A DNA stretch of 64,000 bases from the NCBI RefSeq assembly GCF_009764355.1, contig NZ_LNUA01000077.1:310001-374000 (forward strand), read 5' to 3'. Below the pieces are notes generated by a model, which was not told the DNA's origin, made no database searches, and was given only the letters and a program-made list of their open reading frames with translations. Source of the DNA: Companilactobacillus bobalius. Its GTDB lineage: Bacteria; Bacillota; Bacilli; Lactobacillales; Lactobacillaceae. A program made the translations under genes and the position numbers. The stretch's first letter is position 1; the number at the start of each line of letters is the position of its first letter. This document shows, in pieces, positions 36,653-45,194 of this stretch.

Positions 36653-37525
36653 ATGAAGGAACAAAGGAGTTTTGTTGATAATTCGAAGGGCTGCCTTTTT
36701 TTAGTGCCAACGCCCATTGGTAATTTAGAAGACATGACTTTTCGAGCTGTTAACACTTTAAAGGAAGCAGATTTAGTAGCAGCTGAGGATACGCGTAATA
36801 CTAAAAATTTATTAAATCATTTTGAAATACCGACAGAATTAATAAGTTTTCATGAGCATAATACTGCTCAAAGAATTCCTGAATTAATTGAAAAAATGAA
36901 TTCTGGTCTCAAAATTGCTCAAGTTAGTGATGCTGGAGCTCCATCAATCAGTGATCCGGGCAAGGAACTAGTTAAAGCTGCCATTAAGGAAGAAATTCCG
37001 GTAGTCCCACTACCAGGTGCGACAGCTTCAATAACGGCGCTAATAGCTTCTGGTATAGAACCACAGCCATTTTATTTCTTTGGCTTTTTGCCTCGTAAAG
37101 GAAGAGAAAGAACTGAAGCTTTAGTAGATTTAGCTAATCGTAGTGAAACAACGATTGTTTATGAGTCACCATATCGAGTAAAGAAGACAATCCAAGATTT
37201 GATTGCTAAATTTGGTCCAGAGCGCCGGATAACTTTGGCCCGTGAATTAACTAAAATACATGAAGCTTTTTTGCGTGGTAGTTTACAAGATGTGGCTCAA
37301 TATTATGAAGAAAACGATCCTAAAGGTGAGTATGTCTTAATAATTGCAGGAAAACCAGCTGATCAGACAGAAGTTAGTTCAGATGCTGACTTAGTAGCAG
37401 CGGTGGATAACTTGATTGACCATGGTAAGAAACCTAATAAGGCTATCAAAGAAGTAGCCGCCGACAACGGTTTGAAGAAACAAACTGTGTATAACCTTTA
37501 TCATGGAATTGGAGAAGAAGAATAG
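36653..37525 (+). CDS. rsmI: 16S rRNA (cytidine(1402)-2'-O)-methyltransferase
   Basis: RsmI methylates C1402 in the 16S decoding centre. The 290-residue protein shows LVPTPIGNLEDMTFRAV near residue 18, AAEDTRNTKNLL near 42, SDAGAPSISDPG near 92 and PLPGATA near 115 in the tetrapyrrole-methylase fold. TAAGGGGAG precedes the ATG. The stop shares a base with the next gene's GTG (TAGTG). Confidence 0.95.
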   Translation: MKEQRSFVDNSKGCLFLVPTPIGNLEDMTFRAVNTLKEADLVAAEDTRNTKNLLNHFEIPTELISFHEHNTAQRIPELIEKMNSGLKIAQVSDAGAPSISDPGKELVKAAIKEEIPVVPLPGATASITALIASGIEPQPFYFFGFLPRKGRERTEALVDLANRSETTIVYESPYRVKKTIQDLIAKFGPERRITLARELTKIHEAFLRGSLQDVAQYYEENDPKGEYVLIIAGKPADQTEVSSDADLVAAVDNLIDHGKKPNKAIKEVAADNGLKKQTVYNLYHGIGEEE

Positions 37526-38268
37526 TGACAGATAGAGAAACATATTCAATGGAAGTAGAAGTACCATATTATTTTGCCAATTTTACAGGTGATATTCGTT
37601 TATCAGCTTTGATCGACATTATGTTACTAACTTCCGAAAAACAATTACACCAAGCTGATGCTGATAGTACAGAGATGGTTATGAACAATGGCTTAGGATG
37701 GGTAGTTGTTCAATATCATATGGATATCAATCAGATGCCACGTTTAGGCCAGAAATTAAAAGTTACTACACAAGCAACAAGCTACAATAAGTACTTTTTC
37801 TATCGTGATTTCTGGATTGAAGATATGGACGGCAATGTCATGGTTAAAGCCCAAAGTGCTTTTGTTTTGATCGACATTAAAGAGCGTAAGATTGTTAGTG
37901 CTGCAGATCGTTTGGAAAATAAATTTGGTGCTGAAGAAGTTAATCGAATTCAGAGATTTGCTCGTTTACGTGTGCCAGAAGATTATGATTTCAAACAACC
38001 ACAACATATTGGTTACTATAATATCGATGTTAATAAACATGTTAATAACTCTTACTATTTTGATTGGATGGTAGATACATTAGATACAGATTATATTGCC
38101 AGTCATCATTTGAAGAGTATGGACATTAAGTATGAAAAAGAACTTAATTTGGAAAGCGAACCATTGTCATTCGCTAAAGTAGATTCAGAAAACCACACAT
38201 CAACTCATTGGATAAAGAATGGTGATACTTTGAATGTTATTGCTCAATTAGGATGGGAAGATAAATAG
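37525..38268 (+). CDS. Acyl-ACP thioesterase
   Basis: The 247-residue protein has two hotdog domains in tandem and releases fatty acids from acyl-ACP. Signs are the start YSMEVEVPYYFANFTGDI, the WVVVQYHMDINQMP stretch, and NIDVNKHVNNSYYFDW near residue 168 with catalytic Asn/His. The start is a GTG overlapping the rsmI stop, with GGAGAAG upstream. It is the last gene of the operon. A structured repeat follows without a simple terminator. Confidence 0.9.
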   Translation: MTDRETYSMEVEVPYYFANFTGDIRLSALIDIMLLTSEKQLHQADADSTEMVMNNGLGWVVVQYHMDINQMPRLGQKLKVTTQATSYNKYFFYRDFWIEDMDGNVMVKAQSAFVLIDIKERKIVSAADRLENKFGAEEVNRIQRFARLRVPEDYDFKQPQHIGYYNIDVNKHVNNSYYFDWMVDTLDTDYIASHHLKSMDIKYEKELNLESEPLSFAKVDSENHTSTHWIKNGDTLNVIAQLGWEDK

Positions 38269-38293
38269 GGATAGTGGTTCTTTAGTTTAGTTA

Positions 38294-38488
38294 GCATTTG
38301 ATGCCATCCTCCACAAGGATTGGGAATGCATTGGAACGCTATGGGCGCGATTCGGAGCTAATCATTTTACACTTCGTGCAAAATAATGGATCTCCGAAGT
38401 CGGCCTTATTGTAATCGGCAAAGCCGATAACAATAATTTCATAGCTGAACGCATTCCCAATTCTTGCTCCGGATTAGATAGTGTTCTG
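38294..38488 (+). repeat. Dispersed structured repeat, copy 3
   Basis: This copy has the outer stem GGATTGGGAATGCATT (from 38317) with AACGCATTCCCAATTC, GCTATG/CATAGC, an arm with TTCGGAG/CTCCGAA, and an arm with TCGGC/GCCGA. It is the best paired of the three. It follows the thioesterase gene. A core-less inverted fragment lies at 38541-38600. Confidence 0.87.
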
Positions 38489-38540
38489 ATTTTTTATTTT
38501 GCGGATTTTAATATTGACGAGAAAATGATTTTTATTATAT

Positions 38541-38600
38541 AGTTCCGTGTTCCAGAGCAATAGTGCTTGTTGCGGAGGGCGACATCCTTAGCAAAACCTT
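38541..38600 (-). repeat. Inverted, core-less fragment of the structured repeat
   Basis: The sequence shares CCAGA, GCTTGTTG, GGAGG and CTTA blocks with 34195-34255. Its reverse complement begins like the left flank of the structured repeat (GATGTCGCCCTCCGCAA). Confidence 0.55.
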
Positions 38601-38617
38601 ATCCAAAAACCAATTAC

Positions 38618-38645
38618 TTGTATAGTTATTTTATTGTGCTACCAT
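38618..38645 (+). promoter_or_regulatory. Promoter of folT
   Basis: TTGTAT at 38618-38623 and TACCAT at 38640-38645 are 16 bp apart, just before the riboswitch. Confidence 0.5.
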
Positions 38646-38663
38646 ATTTAAGTATTCAAAAAT

Positions 38664-38803
38664 ATTTGGGGTAGGATTCAAGGCGTTAAGTGCCGATGGA
38701 ACGGAATGTGAACATCGGACGAAGAGATTTTCTCGCGATCTTGTTTCCGCATTCGCCACTTTATATATGTCTCTTTTATATTCTGTGGCAGCTCCGTTGG
38801 GAG
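38664..38803 (+). promoter_or_regulatory. THF (tetrahydrofolate) riboswitch
   Basis: GGGGTAGGATTC, GGCGTTAAGTGCCGATG, GGAACGGAATGT and CATCGGACG match the conserved blocks of the THF riboswitch, followed by CTTGTTTCC, GCATTC and GCTCC. It senses folate and controls folate uptake genes. Between GCATTC and GCTCC an extra hairpin (GCCAC 38755-38759 with GTGGC 38785-38789) is inserted. The CTCC at 38792-38795 can pair with GGGG at 38668-38671 or with the folT ribosome site. Confidence 0.88.
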
Positions 38804-38812
38804 ATGTCGATT

Positions 38813-39337
38813 ATGAACAGTAGAACGAAAGTCGTTAGTGTTCAAGGAATTACGTGGATGGCTTTGTTAATAGCATTGCAAATGGTATTGTCAAAGTTGT
38901 CGATTGGTAGCAACATGATGCAGGTAGGGTTTAGCTTCATTGCTGTTGGATTGTTGGGATATTACTTTGGTCCCGTAAAGGCTGGAATTGCTAATGTTTT
39001 AGCAGATATTATCAGTCATACGATTATGGCAACGGGAGGCAGTTTCTTCTTAGGTTTCACTTTAACTGCTTTAGTATCTGGAGTGATTTATGGTTACATG
39101 TTACACAATCACAAGGTTACAGTTTTAAGAACATTTATCACGGTCTTATTGATTACGGTAATTGTTAATACTGGACTTAATACTTTGTGGATTCACATGA
39201 TGACCAATGTACCTTATCTGACGTTGTTAGTACCAAGGATTGCGAAAGAGGCATTTAGTTTGGTTTATCAAACTGGTCTTCTTTTCATCGTATTGAGATG
39301 GATAGATAATTCGAAATTTAATAGAATCGACCGATAG
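38813..39337 (+). CDS. folT: Folate ECF transporter substrate-binding subunit FolT
   Basis: FolT is the S component that binds folate and works with the shared EcfAA'T module encoded elsewhere. The 174-residue protein has about six membrane helices, the conserved LIALQMVLSKLSIGSNMMQVGFSF start and the GPVKAGIANVLADIISH loop. The ATG at 38813 is chosen because GGGAG lies 9 bp upstream; the frame stays open upstream through the riboswitch. Folate specificity is strongly supported by the riboswitch. The stop codon lies in the terminator loop. Confidence 0.93.
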   Translation: MNSRTKVVSVQGITWMALLIALQMVLSKLSIGSNMMQVGFSFIAVGLLGYYFGPVKAGIANVLADIISHTIMATGGSFFLGFTLTALVSGVIYGYMLHNHKVTVLRTFITVLLITVIVNTGLNTLWIHMMTNVPYLTLLVPRIAKEAFSLVYQTGLLFIVLRWIDNSKFNRIDR

Positions 39338-39352
39338 GTCGATTTTTTTTTG
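39323..39352 (+). terminator. Terminator overlapping the end of folT
   Basis: AATCGACC pairs with GGTCGATT, followed by about eight T. The folT TAG is in the loop. Confidence 0.9.
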
Positions 39353-39402
39353 TTTAAAATTATGTGTTAAAATAATTCTATTAAGAATGAGGGATAAACG
39401 TA

Positions 39403-40128
39403 ATGAAAATATTAGCATTTGATACATCAAATAAACCGTTATCCGTTGCAGTAGTTGTGGATGGCAAAGTTTTAGCACACATAGAGTCAACTGAGAAGAA
39501 AACGCACAGTGTTTCCTTACTACCTGATATTCAAAATGGGTTGCAAGAAGCAGGGCTTACAATGGCTGATATCGACTTGATTGCTGTTGCCAAAGGTCCA
39601 GGTTCCTACACAGGTGTAAGAATTGCTGTGACAGTAGCTAAAACTTTAGCTGATACTTTAAATAAAAAATTAGTAGGAGTTTCTAGTTTGAAACTCTTAG
39701 CTGCAAATGGTGACAAAAAACATCTCTTGGTTCCTTTAATGGATGCCAGAAATGATAATGCTTTTGCTGGTGTTTATGTAACAAATCGTGATGGCAGATT
39801 ATTAACTGTTGTTGCGGATCATCACACTTCAATGGCCAATCTATTTGAAACATTAAAACAATATGAGCCTAATGAATTGGAGTTCATTAACGCTACGCCT
39901 AGATTACAAGAATTAATTCAAAAACAATTTCCTGAAGCAACAATAGTTATGAGTGAAGATTCATTGCCAGATGCTGGCAAGTTGGCTAAAATTGCAGAGA
40001 CAACTAGAGCTGTTAAGGATATTGATAATTTTATCCCGACATACTTGCGTTTAACTCAGGCGGAACATGATTGGTACGCTAAAGGTAATAAGGAAGACAA
40101 AAATGTTTCCTATGTTGAAGAAGTTTAA
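39403..40128 (+). CDS. tsaB: tRNA threonylcarbamoyladenosine biosynthesis protein TsaB
   Basis: TsaB is the TsaD partner needed for t6A37 in ANN-reading tRNAs. The 241-residue protein shows ILAFDTSNKPLSVAVV at the start and AVAKGPGSYTGVRIAVTVAK near residue 65. It lacks the metal-binding His pair of TsaD, as expected. rimI begins inside its 3' end (overlap 26 bp). Confidence 0.95.
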   Translation: MKILAFDTSNKPLSVAVVVDGKVLAHIESTEKKTHSVSLLPDIQNGLQEAGLTMADIDLIAVAKGPGSYTGVRIAVTVAKTLADTLNKKLVGVSSLKLLAANGDKKHLLVPLMDARNDNAFAGVYVTNRDGRLLTVVADHHTSMANLFETLKQYEPNELEFINATPRLQELIQKQFPEATIVMSEDSLPDAGKLAKIAETTRAVKDIDNFIPTYLRLTQAEHDWYAKGNKEDKNVSYVEEV

Positions 40129-40645
40129 AAATATCTTATCTAATAATAAGAAGGAAAAATTTGATTTTGAAAAACAATTAGTTACGATCGATGGACAGGA
40201 ATTTACCTTAAGAAAGGCTATTCCAGATGATTCGATTGAATATATGCGAATTCAAGAAACAATTTATCCAATTCCGGTACCATGGCCAATTGATATCGTT
40301 GAAATGGAAATTGGTAATAAGAATGCGCTCTATTTGTCATTGGTTAATGAGACTGGTGTCGTAGCTTTTATCGGTATTTCACTGAGTGATAGGACAGAAT
40401 CACATATCACTAATTTGGCGGTTAACAGTGATTATCAGAATTTAGGTATTGGACATTTATTATTGAATCAGGCTTTTGCATATTGTCGCAAACGTGAATT
40501 CGAAAAAATGTCATTAGAGGTTGATGTAACTAATGATGCTGCAATTGCCTTATATGAAGCTTTTGGCTTTAAGGTAAAAACGGTGCACAAAAAGTATTAT
40601 TTTAGAAATCATCACGATGCTTTAGAAATGATGGTTGATTTGTAG
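40103..40645 (+). CDS. rimI: RimI-type ribosomal protein alanine N-acetyltransferase
   Basis: This 180-residue GNAT enzyme is of the RimI kind, which acetylates the N-terminus of ribosomal protein S18. The core has [21 protein letters not shown] (acetyl-CoA loop, near 113) and [17 protein letters not shown]. The ATG at 40103 has AAGGAAG 6 bp upstream. An N-terminal extension of about 30 residues is basic. It lies between tsaB and tsaD. Confidence 0.92.
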   Translation: MFPMLKKFKNILSNNKKEKFDFEKQLVTIDGQEFTLRKAIPDDSIEYMRIQETIYPIPVPWPIDIVEMEIGNKNALYLSLVNETGVVAFIGISLSDRTESHITNLAVNSDYQNLGIGHLLLNQAFAYCRKREFEKMSLEVDVTNDAAIALYEAFGFKVKTVHKKYYFRNHHDALEMMVDL

Positions 40646-40656
40646 GGGAGAACATT

Positions 40657-41679
40657 GTGGAAAAAGATACGTTAATAATGTCATTTGAAAGTAGTTGTGA
40701 TGAAACTTCAGTCGCTATTATTAAAAATGGTAAAGAAATCTTATCAAATATTATTGCAACACAAATAAAGAGTCATCAACGTTTTGGTGGAGTAGTACCA
40801 GAAGTTGCTAGCCGTCATCACGTTGAAGAAGTAACTCGTTGTATCAATATGGCTTTGGACGAGGCAAAAGTTGGTTATAGTGATCTCGATGCTGTAGCCG
40901 TAACTTATGGTCCTGGCTTAGTCGGTTCATTGTTGATTGGAATCATGGCTGCTAAAACAGTAGCATTTGCACACAATCTACCTTTGATCAAAGTTAACCA
41001 TTTAGCTGGACACATTTATTCAGCTAATTTCGTGACTGACCTACAATATCCATTCATGTCCTTGTTAGTTTCTGGTGGACATACGGAGATTGTTTTAGTC
41101 ACAGCTCCTGGAGTTTTCCACACCCTTGGTGATACTAGGGATGATGCTGTTGGTGAAGCTTATGATAAAATCGGCCGTATCTTAGGAATTAATTATCCAG
41201 CTGGTAAAAAAGTTGATCAGATGGCTGCTAAAGGTAAGGATACTTTCAATTTTCCAAGAGCAATGGTACAAGAAGATAACTTGGACTTCAGTTTCAGTGG
41301 ATTGAAGAGTGCCTTCATCAATCGTGTTCATCACGCTGATCAAGTTCATGAACAGTTGAATAAAGATGATTTGGCTGCCAGCTTCCAAGGTGCCGTCCTG
41401 GATATTTTGAGCAATAAGATATTTAGAGCTTTGAAACAACATCCAGTTAAGCAATTGATTGTCGGTGGAGGTGTCTCCGCTAATCAAGGCTTACGTAAAC
41501 GTTTGGCTGAAGAAATCGAAAAACGTCATATGGATATGGAATTAGTTTTCCCACCATTAAGACTTTGTGGTGACAATGCCGCTATGATCGGTGCAATGGC
41601 TCAGATTCAATATGATAAAGGTGATTTTGCTGAATTAGATTTGAATGCTGATCCTAGCTTAGATTTTGATATGGAATAA
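40657..41679 (+). CDS. tsaD: tRNA N6-adenosine threonylcarbamoyltransferase TsaD
   Basis: TsaD transfers threonylcarbamoyl to A37. The 340-residue protein shows [14 protein letters not shown] near 8, the metal-binding pair in [13 protein letters not shown] near 113, LVSGGHTEI and the ASNH-fold [11 protein letters not shown] near 270. The start is a GTG at 40657 with GGGGAG 6 bp upstream. tsaE is not in the window. Confidence 0.96.
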   Translation: MEKDTLIMSFESSCDETSVAIIKNGKEILSNIIATQIKSHQRFGGVVPEVASRHHVEEVTRCINMALDEAKVGYSDLDAVAVTYGPGLVGSLLIGIMAAKTVAFAHNLPLIKVNHLAGHIYSANFVTDLQYPFMSLLVSGGHTEIVLVTAPGVFHTLGDTRDDAVGEAYDKIGRILGINYPAGKKVDQMAAKGKDTFNFPRAMVQEDNLDFSFSGLKSAFINRVHHADQVHEQLNKDDLAASFQGAVLDILSNKIFRALKQHPVKQLIVGGGVSANQGLRKRLAEEIEKRHMDMELVFPPLRLCGDNAAMIGAMAQIQYDKGDFAELDLNADPSLDFDME

Positions 41680-41682
41680 ATG

Positions 41683-41722
41683 GATACCTCTAAGTTGAAC
41701 ATTGACTATAGAGGTATTTTTA
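41683..41722 (+). terminator. Terminator after tsaD
   Basis: ATACCTCTA pairs with TAGAGGTAT, followed by TTTTTAT. Confidence 0.88.
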
Positions 41723-41733
41723 TATACAAATTG

Positions 41734-41753
41734 CAAATAATACTAATTATTTG
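41734..41753 (+). promoter_or_regulatory. Inverted repeat upstream of the Nudix-like gene
   Basis: CAAATAA and TTATTTG arms with a 6-bp spacer lie 58 bp before the ATG. It could be an operator. Confidence 0.35.
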
Positions 41754-41810
41754 TAAAAAGGGATTAATAAATCTAGAAAATTGTGGTAAAAAAGATGAGA
41801 GGTGTAATTG

Positions 41811-42503
41811 ATGGAAAATAGAACGGTTATTTCATATGTGCTGCTAAAGTATGATAAGAGTACTGATGGGATTTATACGAAAGCCACTAACAATGGCACT
41901 TTTGAAATTCCTAGTTTTGAATTTGATCCGGCTGAAAATGAAACTTCAACTGATTTAAAAATGCATATTATTGAGAGATTGAAGATGCTTGATGCAGGAA
42001 TCGACATCGACCATTTATTTATTCCATTCACCAACTTATCTGTTTCTTCAGATTTCAAGATTTACAACTACTTGGTATTAGTCTTTGAATCAGATCATGA
42101 TGTGTTTGCCACAATGGAAGATGAATCTTGGTATCAAGTTAAATATGATCTTAAAAATAAAATTTGGAATCTGGCTTGGCAAAGCGGCATGGAACATGTC
42201 AATGATTTTCAAATTAAAGACAGATCTTTGAATCAATATGCCGTAAATAGTTCGATGAATGATGAAATTGATTTTTGCAATATCATGCACTTTGTAGCTC
42301 AAGAGACACAGGAATTTCCTATCTTGGGATTGATGTCGGGAACTGAGTTTACTCAAAAAGAAGTATTACATTATCAAAAATTATTGGGCTTCAAAAACAG
42401 TAGTCTTAAAACAACTTTGGCATTTGAGAGTAAATATTCAGATGCGATTAAAGCCATCGACGAAACCTCTTATAAGATAAAAAATAAATATTTACAAAGA
42501 TAA
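41811..42503 (+). CDS. Hypothetical protein, possibly degenerate Nudix plus winged helix
   Basis: I do not recognise this 230-residue protein with confidence. The N-terminal 130 residues (VISYVLLKYDKSTDG; IPSFEFDPAENE; ERLKMLDAGI) have the strand order of a Nudix domain but lack a working Nudix box. The C-terminal 70 residues (TQKEVLHYQKLLGFKNSSLKT) resemble the winged helix of NrtR-type regulators, which use a Nudix-like sensor. The ATG at 41811 has GAGAGGTG 6 bp upstream. It is transcribed alone and has an inverted repeat in front. Confidence 0.5.
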   Translation: MENRTVISYVLLKYDKSTDGIYTKATNNGTFEIPSFEFDPAENETSTDLKMHIIERLKMLDAGIDIDHLFIPFTNLSVSSDFKIYNYLVLVFESDHDVFATMEDESWYQVKYDLKNKIWNLAWQSGMEHVNDFQIKDRSLNQYAVNSSMNDEIDFCNIMHFVAQETQEFPILGLMSGTEFTQKEVLHYQKLLGFKNSSLKTTLAFESKYSDAIKAIDETSYKIKNKYLQR

Positions 42504-42552
42504 AAATAAGTTATCAATTCAAAGTTAATTAAATTGATAACTTATTTTTTTT
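42504..42552 (+). terminator. Terminator after the Nudix-like gene
   Basis: AAATAAGTTATCAATT pairs with AATTGATAACTTATT, followed by a T run. Confidence 0.9.
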
Positions 42553-42697
42553 GCCCTAATCAAGAATGCTATATTTATTGATAAAAATTAATATTTGATA
42601 ATAAAATTAGTTGAAAATGATATATATAAAATAATGCTATATTATATAATATTTTTACATAGATAAAATATTAATGTTTGACAAGGAGGTTGGTCTT

Positions 42698-45142
42698 ATG
42701 AAGAAACGTATAAGATTTCTTTATTTGATTATATTTCTTTTGCCGTTCATTCAATTGCTTAAAACTACTACGGTTCAGGCTTATTCAGTTCCAGATAGGA
42801 CTAGTGTATATGAGCATGCGCCTAAAGGTATGAAGCTGAATGATTTTATTACGGCTCCAGAATACTATACGAATACGAAAACAAACAATACTACAGCTTT
42901 TAAAAGTTCTAATAAGATAATTCGTGCGGGTGATTCTAATAATGATTCGACTGATATCATTCAATTGTTGGATGGATCAAGTACGCAGAAGCAACAGATT
43001 GGTTCTTTTTGGGGAACCGTCAAAGATAGTAACGGTAATAAAACTTATAATTATTTTGATTTGAGTAAGTCACAAGAAATTTCAGTTTGGTTTTATGGAG
43101 GAAGTAAAATTGATGGTTATGATGGATTTGCTTTTGTACTTCAAAATGATGATTTAGGTGATCAAGCTATTTCTCGTAGCAATGGTGCCCCCACTGCTGG
43201 TGAGACTTTGGGGGTTTGGGGTGGTGGAACTCCAGACAACAAAACTACCACAACAAAACTTTCTGGTGCTTCCGATGGCATTCAAAAGAGTGTAGCTATT
43301 GAATTTGACCGTTATTTAAATAATACTGCTGGATCCACTTTTAATTCAGTCAATGATTACTTGGATTTTGATGGTTTTTCAATGTCCAATGCCGGTAATA
43401 TTGTTATGAACCAATTGAGAGAAAAACATATTGCTTGGAATTATCCGGGGGATACCGCTACTTATATGGAAAATAGCTATGGTATTTTTACAAATAATTA
43501 CTTTTACAATTTGACGCATCGTGGTCCAGTTCAAAATAACTCTTACTTCACTGGTTACGATGGTCTTGAGGTTGCTAACTCAGAAACGCAAGATCCACGT
43601 AATGGTTGGCGTCATCTTAAAATCACTTATACACCACCAACAACAGGGACTACAGCTCGACTATCGTATTTAATTAATGATAAGTTCCCTGATGGTACGG
43701 ATAAGATGCAGACTTCACAGGATAGTAAAACTTTTAGTATCGATATTTCTAAGCTGGTAGGAACTAATGACGACAAGAAGGTTCGCTGGGGATTCACTGC
43801 CTCAACAGGTTCTCCAAAGTCATCGATTGCTGACTTAGATATGGTTATTGAAAAAATGCCTTCAATTGTTGATATGAAGGGGACTTCACAGATTACTGAT
43901 ATTACAAAGAATAGTAGTAAGACTTTAGGTAGTACTAAAGAATTGCATACTAGTGATGGTGATGAAATTAAATTGGAACAAAAATTGTCTTACAGTGGTG
44001 GTATTTCCGATTCTGGTGAAATTACAGCTACAGTTGGATTACCAGAGTATGTTGAGTACAATGGTGACGAGAATGGTGTCATTGGTAAGATGACTTATCA
44101 AGATGAAGATGGAACTACTAAAACACAAGAAATCAATAAATCCGATTTAAAAGATGTCACAATAACAATCCCAGGCAAGTATGAGAGTGATCCACCAAGT
44201 TATAAAACTGTAAAAGGTTTTGACGTAAAGATTCCATCGATGAATGCGATTGGAGATAATTCTAATATTGAGGTTTATGGAATCGTTAAAGGTCCGGAAA
44301 GTTCTACTCCAATAACAACAAACGTGTCAGGAATTAACACTAGTTATCAAGCTGATAGTTATACAGGTGATACGATGAGTCCTGACTTCGTTGTCGATAA
44401 TGAAATTTTACATATTGAAAATACTAATTCCCTGTCACAAGAATTAGAGTTAGGCGATGAAGCTCATTTTCAAGGTAATATTTCTTATCTGAAGGGTTCA
44501 ACCTTTGATGGTGAGGAATTATTGAGCAATTTGGAAGTTTACGATCAAGATGGTAATAAACTCCCTGGGGTACAAAAAGGTGATATTGAGGTTGATAAAG
44601 GTGCAAAAACGGGAACATATGACGTTCCTTATACCTTGAACGGTCTGGAAGCTGGTAAGACTTATACATTCAAGTTGAAACTATCAGACTCCAAAGATCG
44701 TATTTCCAATACTTTGGAATATCAGGTTAAAATCAAATCAGAAAAGAATTTACAGTTAGCGGTCAACAATTATCGTTTCCAAACAATCAATGCTGGTTCT
44801 AAAATCGGTGAGTATGTCAAACGTTCCGGTAATTGGGATATCAATGTTAACAGTACCGGATATAAATGGAAATTGTCGGCCCAGTCAACTGGTTTGTTTA
44901 GTGAAAAGGATAATAGTTATTTTGAACCACTATACTTTATCGATAAAAATTCAAATGCCCAACCTTTGAGTGATAATACATTAATTGCTCAACAAGATAC
45001 TATTAATAGCGGTGAAATCCAAAATACGGACGTTACAGACACTTGGAGTGAGGATGACGGTATTCTACTGAAGAATGGCTTTCCTAACCTTGCAGGCGAT
45101 TATACAGGCGAAATTAAATGGACGTTGAGTGAAACACTATAA
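42698..45142 (+). CDS. L-type-lectin domain surface protein with C-terminal WxL domain
   Basis: The 814-residue secreted protein has a signal peptide (about 1-31), an L-type lectin-like domain (about 75-390; WFYGGSKIDGYDGFAFVLQND and SVAIEFDRYL), a long beta-rich middle and a WxL domain (about 690-814) with W-K-L and a final W-T-L. WxL domains bind peptidoglycan without covalent attachment. The ATG at 42698 has AAGGAGG 8 bp upstream. The usual csc partners (DUF916, small LPXTG protein) are not adjacent. It may bind host or food sugars; that is inference. Confidence 0.85.
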   Translation: MKKRIRFLYLIIFLLPFIQLLKTTTVQAYSVPDRTSVYEHAPKGMKLNDFITAPEYYTNTKTNNTTAFKSSNKIIRAGDSNNDSTDIIQLLDGSSTQKQQIGSFWGTVKDSNGNKTYNYFDLSKSQEISVWFYGGSKIDGYDGFAFVLQNDDLGDQAISRSNGAPTAGETLGVWGGGTPDNKTTTTKLSGASDGIQKSVAIEFDRYLNNTAGSTFNSVNDYLDFDGFSMSNAGNIVMNQLREKHIAWNYPGDTATYMENSYGIFTNNYFYNLTHRGPVQNNSYFTGYDGLEVANSETQDPRNGWRHLKITYTPPTTGTTARLSYLINDKFPDGTDKMQTSQDSKTFSIDISKLVGTNDDKKVRWGFTASTGSPKSSIADLDMVIEKMPSIVDMKGTSQITDITKNSSKTLGSTKELHTSDGDEIKLEQKLSYSGGISDSGEITATVGLPEYVEYNGDENGVIGKMTYQDEDGTTKTQEINKSDLKDVTITIPGKYESDPPSYKTVKGFDVKIPSMNAIGDNSNIEVYGIVKGPESSTPITTNVSGINTSYQADSYTGDTMSPDFVVDNEILHIENTNSLSQELELGDEAHFQGNISYLKGSTFDGEELLSNLEVYDQDGNKLPGVQKGDIEVDKGAKTGTYDVPYTLNGLEAGKTYTFKLKLSDSKDRISNTLEYQVKIKSEKNLQLAVNNYRFQTINAGSKIGEYVKRSGNWDINVNSTGYKWKLSAQSTGLFSEKDNSYFEPLYFIDKNSNAQPLSDNTLIAQQDTINSGEIQNTDVTDTWSEDDGILLKNGFPNLAGDYTGEIKWTLSETL

Positions 45143-45189
45143 AAAAATACTGTCGATAGATTTAAAAATCTATTGGCAGTATTTTTTTG
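45141..45189. terminator. Bidirectional terminator
   Basis: AAATACTG-ATAGATTT pairs with AATCTAT-CAGTATTT, flanked by A and T runs. It lies between convergent genes. Confidence 0.9.
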
Positions 45190-45194
45190 TAATT

